This document shows positions 1 through 6,239 of a DNA stretch of 6,590 nt, one piece after another. Every line of letters starts with the position of its first letter. The first letter of the stretch is position 1. Origin of the DNA: JBFHES01 sp041584015 (GTDB taxonomy: Bacteria; Bacteroidota; Bacteroidia; Bacteroidales; M50B96); contig JBFHES010000255.1 of assembly GCA_041584015.1 (NCBI GenBank), positions 1 through 6,590 of the forward strand, given 5' to 3'. The notes below the pieces were generated by a model. That model did no database searches, was not told where the DNA came from, and worked only from the letters and a program-made list of their open reading frames with translations. The translations under genes were made by a program, and so were the position numbers.

Positions 1-1011
1 AACGCTACAGATTACAATTTTGAGATCATGCAAAATGAGCAATATGTATTACAACAGAGCGGCATACAAATGAGTCACTTTGTCGTTCCGAGTGGTGATC
101 AGGGTTACGTGCAACCTGCATTCAACAATGGCTACAAAGCACTTTATGCATACAACGGTGCTTATCAGGGCGCTAGTTCAGGAATTCAAATTGACAACCC
201 GTTGAATTACCAGGGACTACAAATCTACAGACACTTCCTTCACGATGCGGCCTACGACACAAGTAATATTTCGCTTAAAATAGATCAGGTAGCAGCAGCT
301 TACCAAAACGGCAACCACTATTGGTACAACGACTTTACTCACCGCATCATTGGAACTCAAATTGGTGGCTCGCTAATTTTTAACACTTTTGAATGGTACA
401 TGCAGTACCTTGAGCAAAACTATGGCAAATCAGGATCGGACTGTATGTGGATGGCTCCATTGCAAGAAGTATATGAATACATGCGTGTTAAAGACGAATC
501 CAGCGTTTCGTATTTCTTAAACGGCAACCAACTACAAATTACCGTAAATTATGATGACGTGCCGGATGATTTACGTCGCTATGCCTTATCATTAAACATT
601 GATGCAAATCGAAGTTTCCAGGTGGTTTCCAATGAATACGCACACCTCGAAAGTTTTAACGGAACTACTGGCAGTCAATTAATAAATCTGGATTGGACCA
701 ATACAGCAGCAAACAAGAGTGCTGTTCCTCAAAAACAAGAAGTAGTAACCAGCGAGCACAACTTAACGGTATATCCAAATCCTTCGATAGACGGAACTAT
801 TAATGTACTCTTGAGTTCTGATGAGGATGAAATTGGTGTTTTAAGTATTTTTGATATGCTCGGAAACTCAATTCATCAGCAAGCTATCCAGGCTTCAAAA
901 AATAAAATATTAATTATTGAGATCGATCAAATCAACCTGCAGGCTGGCACCTATTTGGTTAACTACCGATCGAACATGCATAATAATTCGAAAATCGTGT
1001 TGGTACAATAG
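1..1011 (+). CDS. Secreted protein with T9SS C-terminal sorting domain, polysaccharide-deacetylase-like (5' partial)
   Basis: The reading frame is open from the first base, so the gene begins upstream; 336 residues are visible and it ends at TAG 1009-1011. The last ~80 residues (visible 255-336, about 763-1008) form a T9SS type A sorting domain: a YPNP motif, a 'SIFDMLGN' strand and a closing 'AGTYLV...SKIVLVQ'. In this family the domain sends the protein through the outer membrane by the type IX system, after which it is cleaved. The upstream part contains 'HFVVPSGDQGYV', 'HYWYNDFTHRIIG' and 'WMAPLQEVYEYM' (visible 150-161), a pattern I associate with the C-terminal half of NodB-like polysaccharide deacetylases in Bacteroidota. 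That assignment is recognition from memory. The metal-binding NodB motifs would lie upstream and cannot be checked here. A linker of ~25 residues (TNTAANKSAVPQKQEVV) separates the two parts. Extracellular location is well supported; the enzymatic role is only probable. Confidence 0.85.
   Translation, partial: NATDYNFEIMQNEQYVLQQSGIQMSHFVVPSGDQGYVQPAFNNGYKALYAYNGAYQGASSGIQIDNPLNYQGLQIYRHFLHDAAYDTSNISLKIDQVAAAYQNGNHYWYNDFTHRIIGTQIGGSLIFNTFEWYMQYLEQNYGKSGSDCMWMAPLQEVYEYMRVKDESSVSYFLNGNQLQITVNYDDVPDDLRRYALSLNIDANRSFQVVSNEYAHLESFNGTTGSQLINLDWTNTAANKSAVPQKQEVVTSEHNLTVYPNPSIDGTINVLLSSDEDEIGVLSIFDMLGNSIHQQAIQASKNKILIIEIDQINLQAGTYLVNYRSNMHNNSKIVLVQ
763..1008 (+). other. T9SS type A C-terminal sorting domain
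   Basis: This segment encodes the last ~82 residues of the first gene. It begins with 'LTVYPNPSIDGTINV', continues through 'GVLSIFDMLGNSI' and 'LQAGTYLVNY', and ends with 'KIVLVQ'. This is the usual order of strands in the Por-secretion-type sorting domain (TIGR04183 type). Its presence implies that the genome encodes a type IX secretion system, although none of those components is in this window. Confidence 0.88.
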
Positions 1012-1093
1012 CATTTATTCGTTTTAAACCAAGAGCGAGCTTCACACCTCCAATTTAGATTAACAGCAAACATCTCAAGAATTATGAAAGATT

Positions 1094-1119
1094 ATTACCC
1101 GGTTTAAACGCCGGGTAAT
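1094..1119 (+). terminator. Hairpin terminator after the T9SS-domain gene
   Basis: ATTACCCGG (1094-1102) and CCGGGTAAT (1111-1119) are perfect inverted repeats, giving a 9-bp stem with an 8-nt loop (TTTAAACG). The stem is followed by GATTTT, a short and imperfect T-run. It lies 82 nt after the stop of the upstream gene and ~70 nt before the promoter of the next one, which is where a terminator is expected. The short T-run makes intrinsic termination likely but not certain. Confidence 0.65.
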
Positions 1120-1188
1120 GATTTTCCACATGCTGCTTTCAAGAACTTTAAACAGACTAATCACAAACATTCTTTGTAACATCTAGCC

Positions 1189-1218
1189 TTTTGGGATAAG
1201 CGATAGTTTTTATCTTTG
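1189..1218 (+). promoter_or_regulatory. Bacteroidota-type promoter for the GT-C glycosyltransferase
   Basis: TATCTTTG at 1211-1218 matches the Bacteroidota -7 consensus TAnnTTTG exactly, and TTTTG at 1189-1193 fits the -33 TTG element with a 17-nt spacer. Transcription would start around 1223-1226, only ~10 nt before the ATG at 1235. The spacer is at the short end of the accepted range. Confidence 0.7.
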
Positions 1219-1234
1219 CCCAAGAACCAGAACC

Positions 1235-2665
1235 ATGTTTAAAAGACCACATCTCCCATTCACCCTATTAACAATAGCTGTTGTACTTTTGGCCATTCTG
1301 CCATCGTTAATAGCTGATGGCATGTTTGTAGATGGGGTATTGTATAGTTGTGTAGCCCGAAACATGGCAGCAAACGAAGGAACTTTCTGGTTTCCAATAA
1401 TGCATCAATTAGAGATTGTTGGTTTGCAAACATTTCACGAACAACCACCTTTGGGCTTTTTCCTGGAATCCCTCTTTTTTAGATTATTTGGTGATGGTCT
1501 TTACACGGAACGCCTTTATACATTTACTCTTCTACTTTGTGCCTCGATGCTGATTGCTGCAATCTGGAAGCGATTGGTCGAAGATGATAGTCTGCGAAAA
1601 ATGGTGTGGTTACCGCTATTTTTATGGCTACTTACACCAACCGTGTTTTGGAGCTATCAACATGCCATTCTGGAAAACACCATGGTAGTTTTTATTTTAC
1701 TTGCTGTTTACTTTCAACTAAAAACAATCCATGCTGAAAAGAAAAATGGATACTGGTTAGTACTTGCCGGGGTTAGTATATTTCTCGCCTCACTAACCAA
1801 AGGAGTACCAGGTCTATTTCCTTGTGGATTCTTTGTTCTTTACTGGTTGATCACCCGTAAAATATCCTTTAAGCAAGCATTATGGCAAACGAGTATTGTC
1901 GTCTTAGTTCCTGCTTTAATCTATGTAATTATTCTACAGTTTAATGCGGCATCAGAAAGTTTAGGCAACTACTTTTTCGAACGATTAATTGGCAGAGTGA
2001 ACGACACTCCTACTGTAAACTCCAGAATGAGCATTCTCGTAAAGCTATTTAACGACCTGCTCCCAATGCTCTTGCTGTTTGCTTTATGGTGGATAATTGC
2101 TAAAACGAAAAAGCAAAACGTATTACTTCCTTCCGCGAAGGTTCGCTTGGGTGCATTTATGATGTCATTGGGCTTACTAGGATCATTACCATTAATGGCA
2201 ACCAAAGTTCAGAAAGCATTTTATTACACACCGGCTATTCCGTTTTTTGCAATCGGGATTGGCATCTTACTCGCTCCCGGCATTCTCCGGTGGATAAGTA
2301 GGCTTAACTCTAAAACAAATGGCTATCGCGCTGCATTAATCATTTCGGCATTACCGGTGATTTCGGGGCTAGCGCTTTCAGTAAATAGTATTGGAAAATA
2401 TAGTCGTGAAGAGACGTGGATTAAAGACATTGATAAAATAGGCGCCAAGCTTGAAGAAGGTACTAACGTGTCGGCAAGCGAATTCTTGAGTAGAAAATGG
2501 TCGGTGCGGTTCTATCTAGACAGATATGAGCGTATTTACATTAACGATAAGCAACAGCAGGATTTTTTAATTTCTACAGAGAAAAGTATGAACGAAGAAT
2601 TTTCTGAGTACAAGTTACTTGATCTGAATACCGAAATCATGTTTCTATACCAGCGATCGAAATAG
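1235..2665 (+). CDS. ArnT/PMT-like GT-C membrane glycosyltransferase (family 39/83 type)
   Basis: This 476-residue multi-pass membrane protein probably transfers a sugar from a polyprenyl-phosphate donor to an envelope acceptor on the periplasmic side. The N-terminal helix (residues 8-27) leads into a loop with 'FVDGVLYSCVARNMA' (31-45), whose Asp33 sits where GT-C enzymes carry the catalytic acidic residue. 'HEQPPLGFFLESLFFRLFG' (68-86) and 'ERLYTFTLL' (92-100) match the conserved HxxPPL...lfG...R-l block of ArnT-like enzymes. 'SLTKGVPGLFP' (186-196) and 'KAFYYTPAIPFFAIGIGI' (327-344) are further family landmarks. I count roughly nine to eleven hydrophobic segments up to residue ~385, then a short soluble tail (386-476), shorter than in E. 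coli ArnT. The ATG at 1235 directly follows the promoter and no Shine-Dalgarno is visible (AGAACC precedes it). The gene appears to be transcribed alone. Donor and acceptor cannot be read from sequence; lipid A, glycan or protein are all possible. Confidence 0.85.
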   Translation: MFKRPHLPFTLLTIAVVLLAILPSLIADGMFVDGVLYSCVARNMAANEGTFWFPIMHQLEIVGLQTFHEQPPLGFFLESLFFRLFGDGLYTERLYTFTLLLCASMLIAAIWKRLVEDDSLRKMVWLPLFLWLLTPTVFWSYQHAILENTMVVFILLAVYFQLKTIHAEKKNGYWLVLAGVSIFLASLTKGVPGLFPCGFFVLYWLITRKISFKQALWQTSIVVLVPALIYVIILQFNAASESLGNYFFERLIGRVNDTPTVNSRMSILVKLFNDLLPMLLLFALWWIIAKTKKQNVLLPSAKVRLGAFMMSLGLLGSLPLMATKVQKAFYYTPAIPFFAIGIGILLAPGILRWISRLNSKTNGYRAALIISALPVISGLALSVNSIGKYSREETWIKDIDKIGAKLEEGTNVSASEFLSRKWSVRFYLDRYERIYINDKQQQDFLISTEKSMNEEFSEYKLLDLNTEIMFLYQRSK

Positions 2666-2922
2666 AAATTAAACAAAACCACCGCCTTCTAAGAAAAACC
2701 TTCGAAAAAAACACCAATTCAAAAGACATATTTTCAGCTTTTTACGAAGCTCAACTACAACAATTTCAGCATTGCTGCTTCTCTTTTTTCCGGCAGGCCT
2801 TATGCAATTCATCTTACCGCATCATCTGAAAGATAGTTATTAACCCAGAATAATTATCGGATAGAATGCAGCTGCAAGACCTGTTAAAATTCAATTCGAT
2901 AATTAAGGAAAATTTGAATCAG
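2666..2922. other. Intergenic gap without a recognised promoter or terminator
   Basis: This stretch of ~257 bp before the DUF4139 start is A/T-rich and holds no convincing gene. Only very short stems occur (AGCTT/AAGCT at 2736-2751; CAGC/GCTG at 2767-2777, followed by CTTCTCTTTTTT). No TAnnTTTG element is present. The promoter of the DUF4139 gene is therefore unassigned; TATTTTCA at 2729-2736 is the closest match and is poor. Confidence 0.5.
2905..2912 (+). promoter_or_regulatory. Putative ribosome-binding site deciding the DUF4139 gene start
   Basis: AAGGAAAA lies 10-12 nt before the ATG at 2923 and is the only purine-rich, SD-like stretch near the possible starts. The upstream ATG at 2866 has none. 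Together with the signal peptide that begins exactly at 2923, this supports the shorter start. Bacteroidota often start translation without a Shine-Dalgarno, so the site is supportive only. Confidence 0.45.
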
Positions 2923-4902
2923 ATGAAAAAACAAATCGTATTACTCAGCACTTTTTTACTAATGAGCATTTTTGCCATTTCGGCAACTGCTGTAAAAGAC
3001 ACAACTTCAATTGACACCGAAATTAATAAGGTAACCGTATTTTTTTCCGGAGCACAAGTTGAACGAAGCTCTAAAATCGAGCTAAACAAGGGCGCCCATT
3101 TACTTAAAATATCAGGGCTCTCTTACAAACTAAATCCTAAAAGTCTGCAAGTTAAAGGCACAGGAAACTTAACAATACTTTCGGTAAAACACGAAACCTT
3201 GCAACCTGGCAATGCTAAGCAGACCATGCTATCTAAGAGAATCAATAAGGAAATGGGACTCATTAGATATGACATACAAGATTTGAACAATCAAAATTAT
3301 GTTCTTGCACAAGAAGAACAACTCATAATGGAACATCGGTCGGTTCGCGATGAATTTGGAGCAGTTAAGATTAGTGAATTAAAAGAAGCTGCTATCTTTT
3401 TTCGTGAACGCTTAAGTGAAATAAGGAAGATGATTCTTGAAAACAATAAACTAATCGATGCTATGAACGAATCAATTGGTGAACTAAATACAAAACTGAA
3501 CTTAAGTAATCCTACTTCAAACAAATACTCCAGCGAACTTTATGTTTCTGTACTGGCAGAGGAACTTCTGAACGAAGATATTGAGATCAGCTATTATGTT
3601 GAATCTGCCGGATGGAAACCAATGTATGAATTTCGGGTTGATGAAGTTTCAAATCCAATTAATATTGTCTACAAAGCTTCGGTATTTCAATCAAGCGGCG
3701 AAGACTGGGACAATGTGAAATTAACACTATCATCGAGTAATCCTATGCTGAGTGGCGAAAAGCCCGAGCTACGTACCTGGTATATTAATCAACCTCAGCC
3801 TGTATATACAAAAGCCTATCAGCCGGCCAACGGCACTACTTTGCTAAAAGGAAAAGCTTACGATAATCAAACAGGAGAGCCACTACCATTCGCCAATATT
3901 GCCATCTATCAAAACAACCAGTTAGTACAAGGTACCAACACTGATGTGAATGGGAACTTCATTATTAATCCAATTAACCCGGGATACTATCAGATAAGAA
4001 CCAGCTATATTGGATATAACAATGGAGCACAGAATGTAAGCGTTGTTCAAGGTCAGCAACCATTTATGAACTTGGCCATGCAAGCATCTTACGAAGAACT
4101 TAGCGAGGTAGTAGTCGTTTCAGACTTAGCCAGAGCTGAGGAATATTTATCAGGATCTGTTGTAGCCGTAAATTCCGCTAGCAATTTAATTCAAGCAAAT
4201 CCTCAATCGGTAACCAAATTAAATGGATCAACAATTAAGCAAAAGCAACAAATACAAACTATCAACTTTATTGCTAACAAAACCAAACGCAACGTGGCAA
4301 ACCTGGAATATTCCATTGATGCACCATATACCATATTATCCGACGGAAAGGAAAATAAGATTCGCATTAAAGAAGTAGCTACTGCCGTTGAATATGTTTA
4401 TCATGCTGTGCCGCAAATCGATATGGATGTGTTCTTAACCGCCAACCTTAATAATTGGACAGAGCTGGATTTACTAAGTGGCCCGACAACCATTTTCTAT
4501 GAAGGAACATTTATTGGCGAATCAACACTTGACGTTGCCAACACCAGCGACACCATGATCATCTCATTGGGCCGCGACAAAAATATAATTGTTGAACGCG
4601 AATCGGATAAGGACCTTAGTGAGAAACGAATTTTTGGTAAAACCATTAAGGATTTTATTGCCTGGGAAATTACAGTTCGGAACAACAGACCTATTCCAAT
4701 AAAATTAATTATTGAAGAGCAAATACCTGTAACCAATAATAAAGCCATTGAAATTGAATTGGTAAAATCTTCGAATGCAAGTTTTGATGAGCGAACAGGA
4801 ATTATGGAATGGGAGTTGGACTTGAATGCTTACAAAAAGAAAAAACTAGACTACAAATACGTTGTGAAGTATCCTGAAAACATTCGAATAAATTACAATT
4901 AA
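2923..4902 (+). CDS. Exported DUF4140/DUF4139 (MuiA-like) protein with inserted carboxypeptidase-regulatory-like domain
   Basis: The protein is 659 residues from ATG 2923. The frame is open to an ATG at 2866, but the shorter start puts a classic signal peptide at the N-terminus (MKKQIVLLSTFLLMSIFAISATA, cleavage near residue 23). Domains in order: DUF4140 (~35-115, 'KVTVFFSGAQVERSSKIEL'); a charged helical, probably coiled-coil region (~100-195); the first part of DUF4139 (~203-275, 'YYVESAGWKPMYEFRV', 'SSGEDWDNVKLTLSSSNP'); a CarboxypepD_reg-like beta-sandwich (~307-388, 'LKGKAYDNQTGEPLPFANI', 'TDVNGNF', 'YYQIRTSYIGY'); a short TonB-plug-like segment ('ELSEVVVVSD', ~392-401, to ~435); then the rest of DUF4139 (~446-657, 'ISLGRDKNIIVERES', 'AWEITVRNNRPIPIKL', 'EEQIPVTNNK'). 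The family is called mucoidy-inhibitor MuiA-like by homology, but its biochemical role is not established. No T9SS domain or lipobox is visible, so a periplasmic location is inferred. No clear promoter was found upstream. Confidence 0.88.
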   Translation: MKKQIVLLSTFLLMSIFAISATAVKDTTSIDTEINKVTVFFSGAQVERSSKIELNKGAHLLKISGLSYKLNPKSLQVKGTGNLTILSVKHETLQPGNAKQTMLSKRINKEMGLIRYDIQDLNNQNYVLAQEEQLIMEHRSVRDEFGAVKISELKEAAIFFRERLSEIRKMILENNKLIDAMNESIGELNTKLNLSNPTSNKYSSELYVSVLAEELLNEDIEISYYVESAGWKPMYEFRVDEVSNPINIVYKASVFQSSGEDWDNVKLTLSSSNPMLSGEKPELRTWYINQPQPVYTKAYQPANGTTLLKGKAYDNQTGEPLPFANIAIYQNNQLVQGTNTDVNGNFIINPINPGYYQIRTSYIGYNNGAQNVSVVQGQQPFMNLAMQASYEELSEVVVVSDLARAEEYLSGSVVAVNSASNLIQANPQSVTKLNGSTIKQKQQIQTINFIANKTKRNVANLEYSIDAPYTILSDGKENKIRIKEVATAVEYVYHAVPQIDMDVFLTANLNNWTELDLLSGPTTIFYEGTFIGESTLDVANTSDTMIISLGRDKNIIVERESDKDLSEKRIFGKTIKDFIAWEITVRNNRPIPIKLIIEEQIPVTNNKAIEIELVKSSNASFDERTGIMEWELDLNAYKKKKLDYKYVVKYPENIRINYN

Positions 4903-4930
4903 AAAACTAGAATACCGATGAGTAATGGCT

Positions 4931-4963
4931 TACCTGACGATGGATACAATACATCGTCAGGTA
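4931..4963. terminator. Convergent-gene hairpin, candidate bidirectional terminator
   Basis: TACCTGACGATG (4931-4942) and CATCGTCAGGTA (4952-4963) are perfect 12-bp inverted repeats around a 9-nt loop (GATACAATA). The hairpin begins 28 nt after the stop of the plus-strand DUF4139 gene and lies 2 nt beyond the TAG (4966-4968) of the minus-strand STAS gene. It is therefore placed to stop transcription from both sides. Neither side has an immediate T-run; the nearest on the minus strand is TTTTTT about 22-27 nt away, opposite the A-run at 4903-4908. It may thus act as a 3'-end stabiliser rather than a textbook intrinsic terminator. Confidence 0.7.
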
Positions 4964-4965
4964 CA

Positions 4966-5367
4966 CTATTGCTTATTCAGCCAATCAAGAGCATCTTCTC
5001 TTGTACTAAAAAACCGCATATTCTTACGCTTAGTAAAGCTAGAAACAAATGAAGCCAACACCTTTGCAACCTGGTGCAAACCGAACAGAGCTGTTTTACT
5101 TGATTTATCATTATCGCTGGATGTCTGCCATAATCTTCTGGCCTCTGGCGACGATTTGCCTGCATTATTTAAATCAATTAACAGATTAACCGGCCCATCA
5201 ATAGAATCACCCAGTTGTCTGATGACATCATCAATTTTTTTAGCAATTTCCAATTCGTGTTCACCAATCGCAATAAAATTAATAACATCATTATCATCAA
5301 TGAATATTCTGTTCAAACCGACCAAACATTCATGATCATTCTTCCAGACAACATTAAAATCAGTCAT
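4966..5367 (-). CDS. SpoIIAA-like STAS/SEC14 domain protein
   Basis: This is a 133-residue soluble protein with no signal peptide or membrane segment. The order of elements fits the SpoIIAA-like (STAS/SEC14) fold: N-terminal strands, a helix 'HELEIAKKIDDVIRQL' (37-52), the core strand 'VNLLIDLNNAG' (60-70), a Ser-Ser pair at 72-73 followed by 'PEARRLW', a strand and helix 'KTALFGLHQVAKVLASFV' (91-108), and the end 'MRFFSTREDALDWLNKQ' (117-133). In related STAS proteins the loop after the core strand carries a regulatory Ser; S72 or S73 is at about that place, which is inference. The antisense frame at 4925-5335 is also open, but the minus frame has the family motifs, a matching promoter and a hairpin just after its stop. 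The start at 5367 has no Shine-Dalgarno, and a 3-codon frame (ATG GAT TTA TGA, 5364-5375) overlaps it. The partner is unknown; an anti-sigma or membrane-lipid link would be a guess. Confidence 0.8.
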   Translation of the reverse strand: MTDFNVVWKNDHECLVGLNRIFIDDNDVINFIAIGEHELEIAKKIDDVIRQLGDSIDGPVNLLIDLNNAGKSSPEARRLWQTSSDNDKSSKTALFGLHQVAKVLASFVSSFTKRKNMRFFSTREDALDWLNKQ

Positions 5368-5394
5368 AAATCCATTAGTTTATAGCTAAACAAC

Positions 5395-5428
5395 TCTCGT
5401 TGAACCTGGTTCTCCAGTTCAAGTGAGA
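5395..5428 (-). promoter_or_regulatory. Leader hairpin in the 5' UTR of the STAS gene
   Basis: TTGAAC-C-TGG (5400-5409) and CCAGTTCAA (5414-5422) form a 9-bp stem with one bulged base and a 4-nt loop. It is extended, across a small internal loop, by TCTC (5395-5398) pairing with GAGA (5425-5428). On the minus-strand mRNA it starts within about 5-10 nt of the predicted transcription start and ends about 27 nt before the ATG. A role in mRNA stability or regulation is inference. It matches no riboswitch class I recognise. Confidence 0.5.
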
Positions 5429-5439
5429 ATGATACAGAG

Positions 5440-5470
5440 CAAATATAAAAAAGGGAGAGTAGATAAAAAA
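5440..5470 (-). promoter_or_regulatory. Bacteroidota-type promoter for the STAS gene
   Basis: On the minus strand TATATTTG (5447-5440) matches the TAnnTTTG -7 consensus exactly. The -33 region about 17-23 nt further upstream is a run of T (5470-5464) rather than a clear TTG, so that half is weak, although the A/T-rich tract could help. Transcription would start near 5433, giving a leader of about 65 nt. The promoter suggests the STAS gene can be expressed independently of the phosphatase gene before it. Confidence 0.55.
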
Positions 5471-5535
5471 ATGTAGTTATTTAAAATGATTTCGGCAAGC
5501 GACGAAGCAAGCAGATACAGCAAACAGGAAGCAAT

Positions 5536-6225
5536 TTATTTTCGCGCATAATAACCCGGATACAACTTATACACATAATCGCTCTGAAAAACCTCTTTAC
5601 TATCAATATTCATCATCGATAATTTGCCACTCCAACCGGCTCCAGTATCCATCATCCAAACACCGCCACCACAAATTGGCTTTTTAAAACCATAACGAAT
5701 TAAAGGTGAATGACCGATATATACTTCCTTGAATTTGCTAATGGGCTTCTTTGAATTGATTTTATGTGCTTTTAAGGCAGCTGCAAATAAGGTACGATCC
5801 CAGGACAGCGTTGATTTTTTTTGTTTATGTATGGCCTGTTTCACATCAAACCCTCCATGCACAAAACATCTTTCATCTTCTACAAAATATGGCAAGGCAG
5901 ATTTGAAAAACTTTAGATGCTTTGTTGACATTTCATTTTGATAACTCTCAACTGTAGCTTTACCGCCCTGATCCAGCCAAAGTGCCTCCTTAATCCCTGT
6001 TCGTGCCCACTGCAAAGTAAGATAATCGTGATTACCCTGAATCAGAATAAAGTTTTCAACTTTAAGCAGCTCCTTAACAACTAATTTGGTTTCGGGCCAG
6101 GTATCTGAAACATCGCCCAAACTAATTAGCCGATCGTTTTTTTTGTCGAAACCCGATCGCTCGAGGCACTGTACTAAAGCCTTGTGCGCCCCATGAATAT
6201 CACCTATTACAAATGTCTTTTGCAT
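5536..6225 (-). CDS. PPP-family metallophosphoesterase (serine/threonine phosphatase or ApaH-like)
   Basis: The 229-residue cytoplasmic protein has the two-metal phosphoesterase signature in order: GDIHG (8-12), GDVSD (37-41), GNHD (64-67), VHGG (122-125) and GHS (171-173). It ends with the PPP/ApaH-type 'MDTGAGWSGKL' (192-202); 'LSWDRTLF' (140-147) corresponds to the R-containing segment after VHGG. The metal ligands D9, H11, D38, N65, H66, H123 and H172 are all present, so it should be active. Unlike canonical PPP enzymes, the second motif reads GDVSDTWP instead of GDxxDRG, so the usual Arg there is missing. The substrate is open: phosphoprotein or a dinucleoside polyphosphate such as Ap4A. 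The start at 6225 follows the stop of the LysM gene by only 14 nt without a Shine-Dalgarno, pointing to co-transcription with it. No clear terminator follows the gene. Confidence 0.85.
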   Translation of the reverse strand: MQKTFVIGDIHGAHKALVQCLERSGFDKKNDRLISLGDVSDTWPETKLVVKELLKVENFILIQGNHDYLTLQWARTGIKEALWLDQGGKATVESYQNEMSTKHLKFFKSALPYFVEDERCFVHGGFDVKQAIHKQKKSTLSWDRTLFAAALKAHKINSKKPISKFKEVYIGHSPLIRYGFKKPICGGGVWMMDTGAGWSGKLSMMNIDSKEVFQSDYVYKLYPGYYARK

Positions 6226-6239
6226 TAGATGCCGTTTAC

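Noticed and set aside
1260..1448. Minus-strand open frame inside the GT-C gene; similar ones lie at 1969-2205, 3297-3524 and 4497-4748, and a plus-strand one at 5729-5941.
   Set aside because: All lie within well-supported genes on the opposite strand, have no promoter or family motif, and read as shadows of the real coding frame.
2736..2790. Short stems (AGCTT/AAGCT and CAGC/GCTG) and a TTTTTT run after the GT-C gene, as a possible terminator.
   Set aside because: Stems of 4-5 bp with A/T content, separated from the T-run by several bases, are expected by chance in this composition.
4925..5335. A 136-codon open frame on the plus strand, fully antisense to the STAS gene.
   Set aside because: Its translation has no recognisable motif and starts inside the convergent hairpin region. 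The minus-strand frame has SpoIIAA-like motifs, a promoter and a good 3' end.
5494..5534. Repeated GCAAGC/AGCAA-like words between the phosphatase and STAS genes, as a possible repeat array or terminator.
   Set aside because: The only exact unit is a 6-bp direct repeat (GCAAGC at 5495-5500 and 5507-5512). The copies are not inverted, form no stem, and have no regular spacing.
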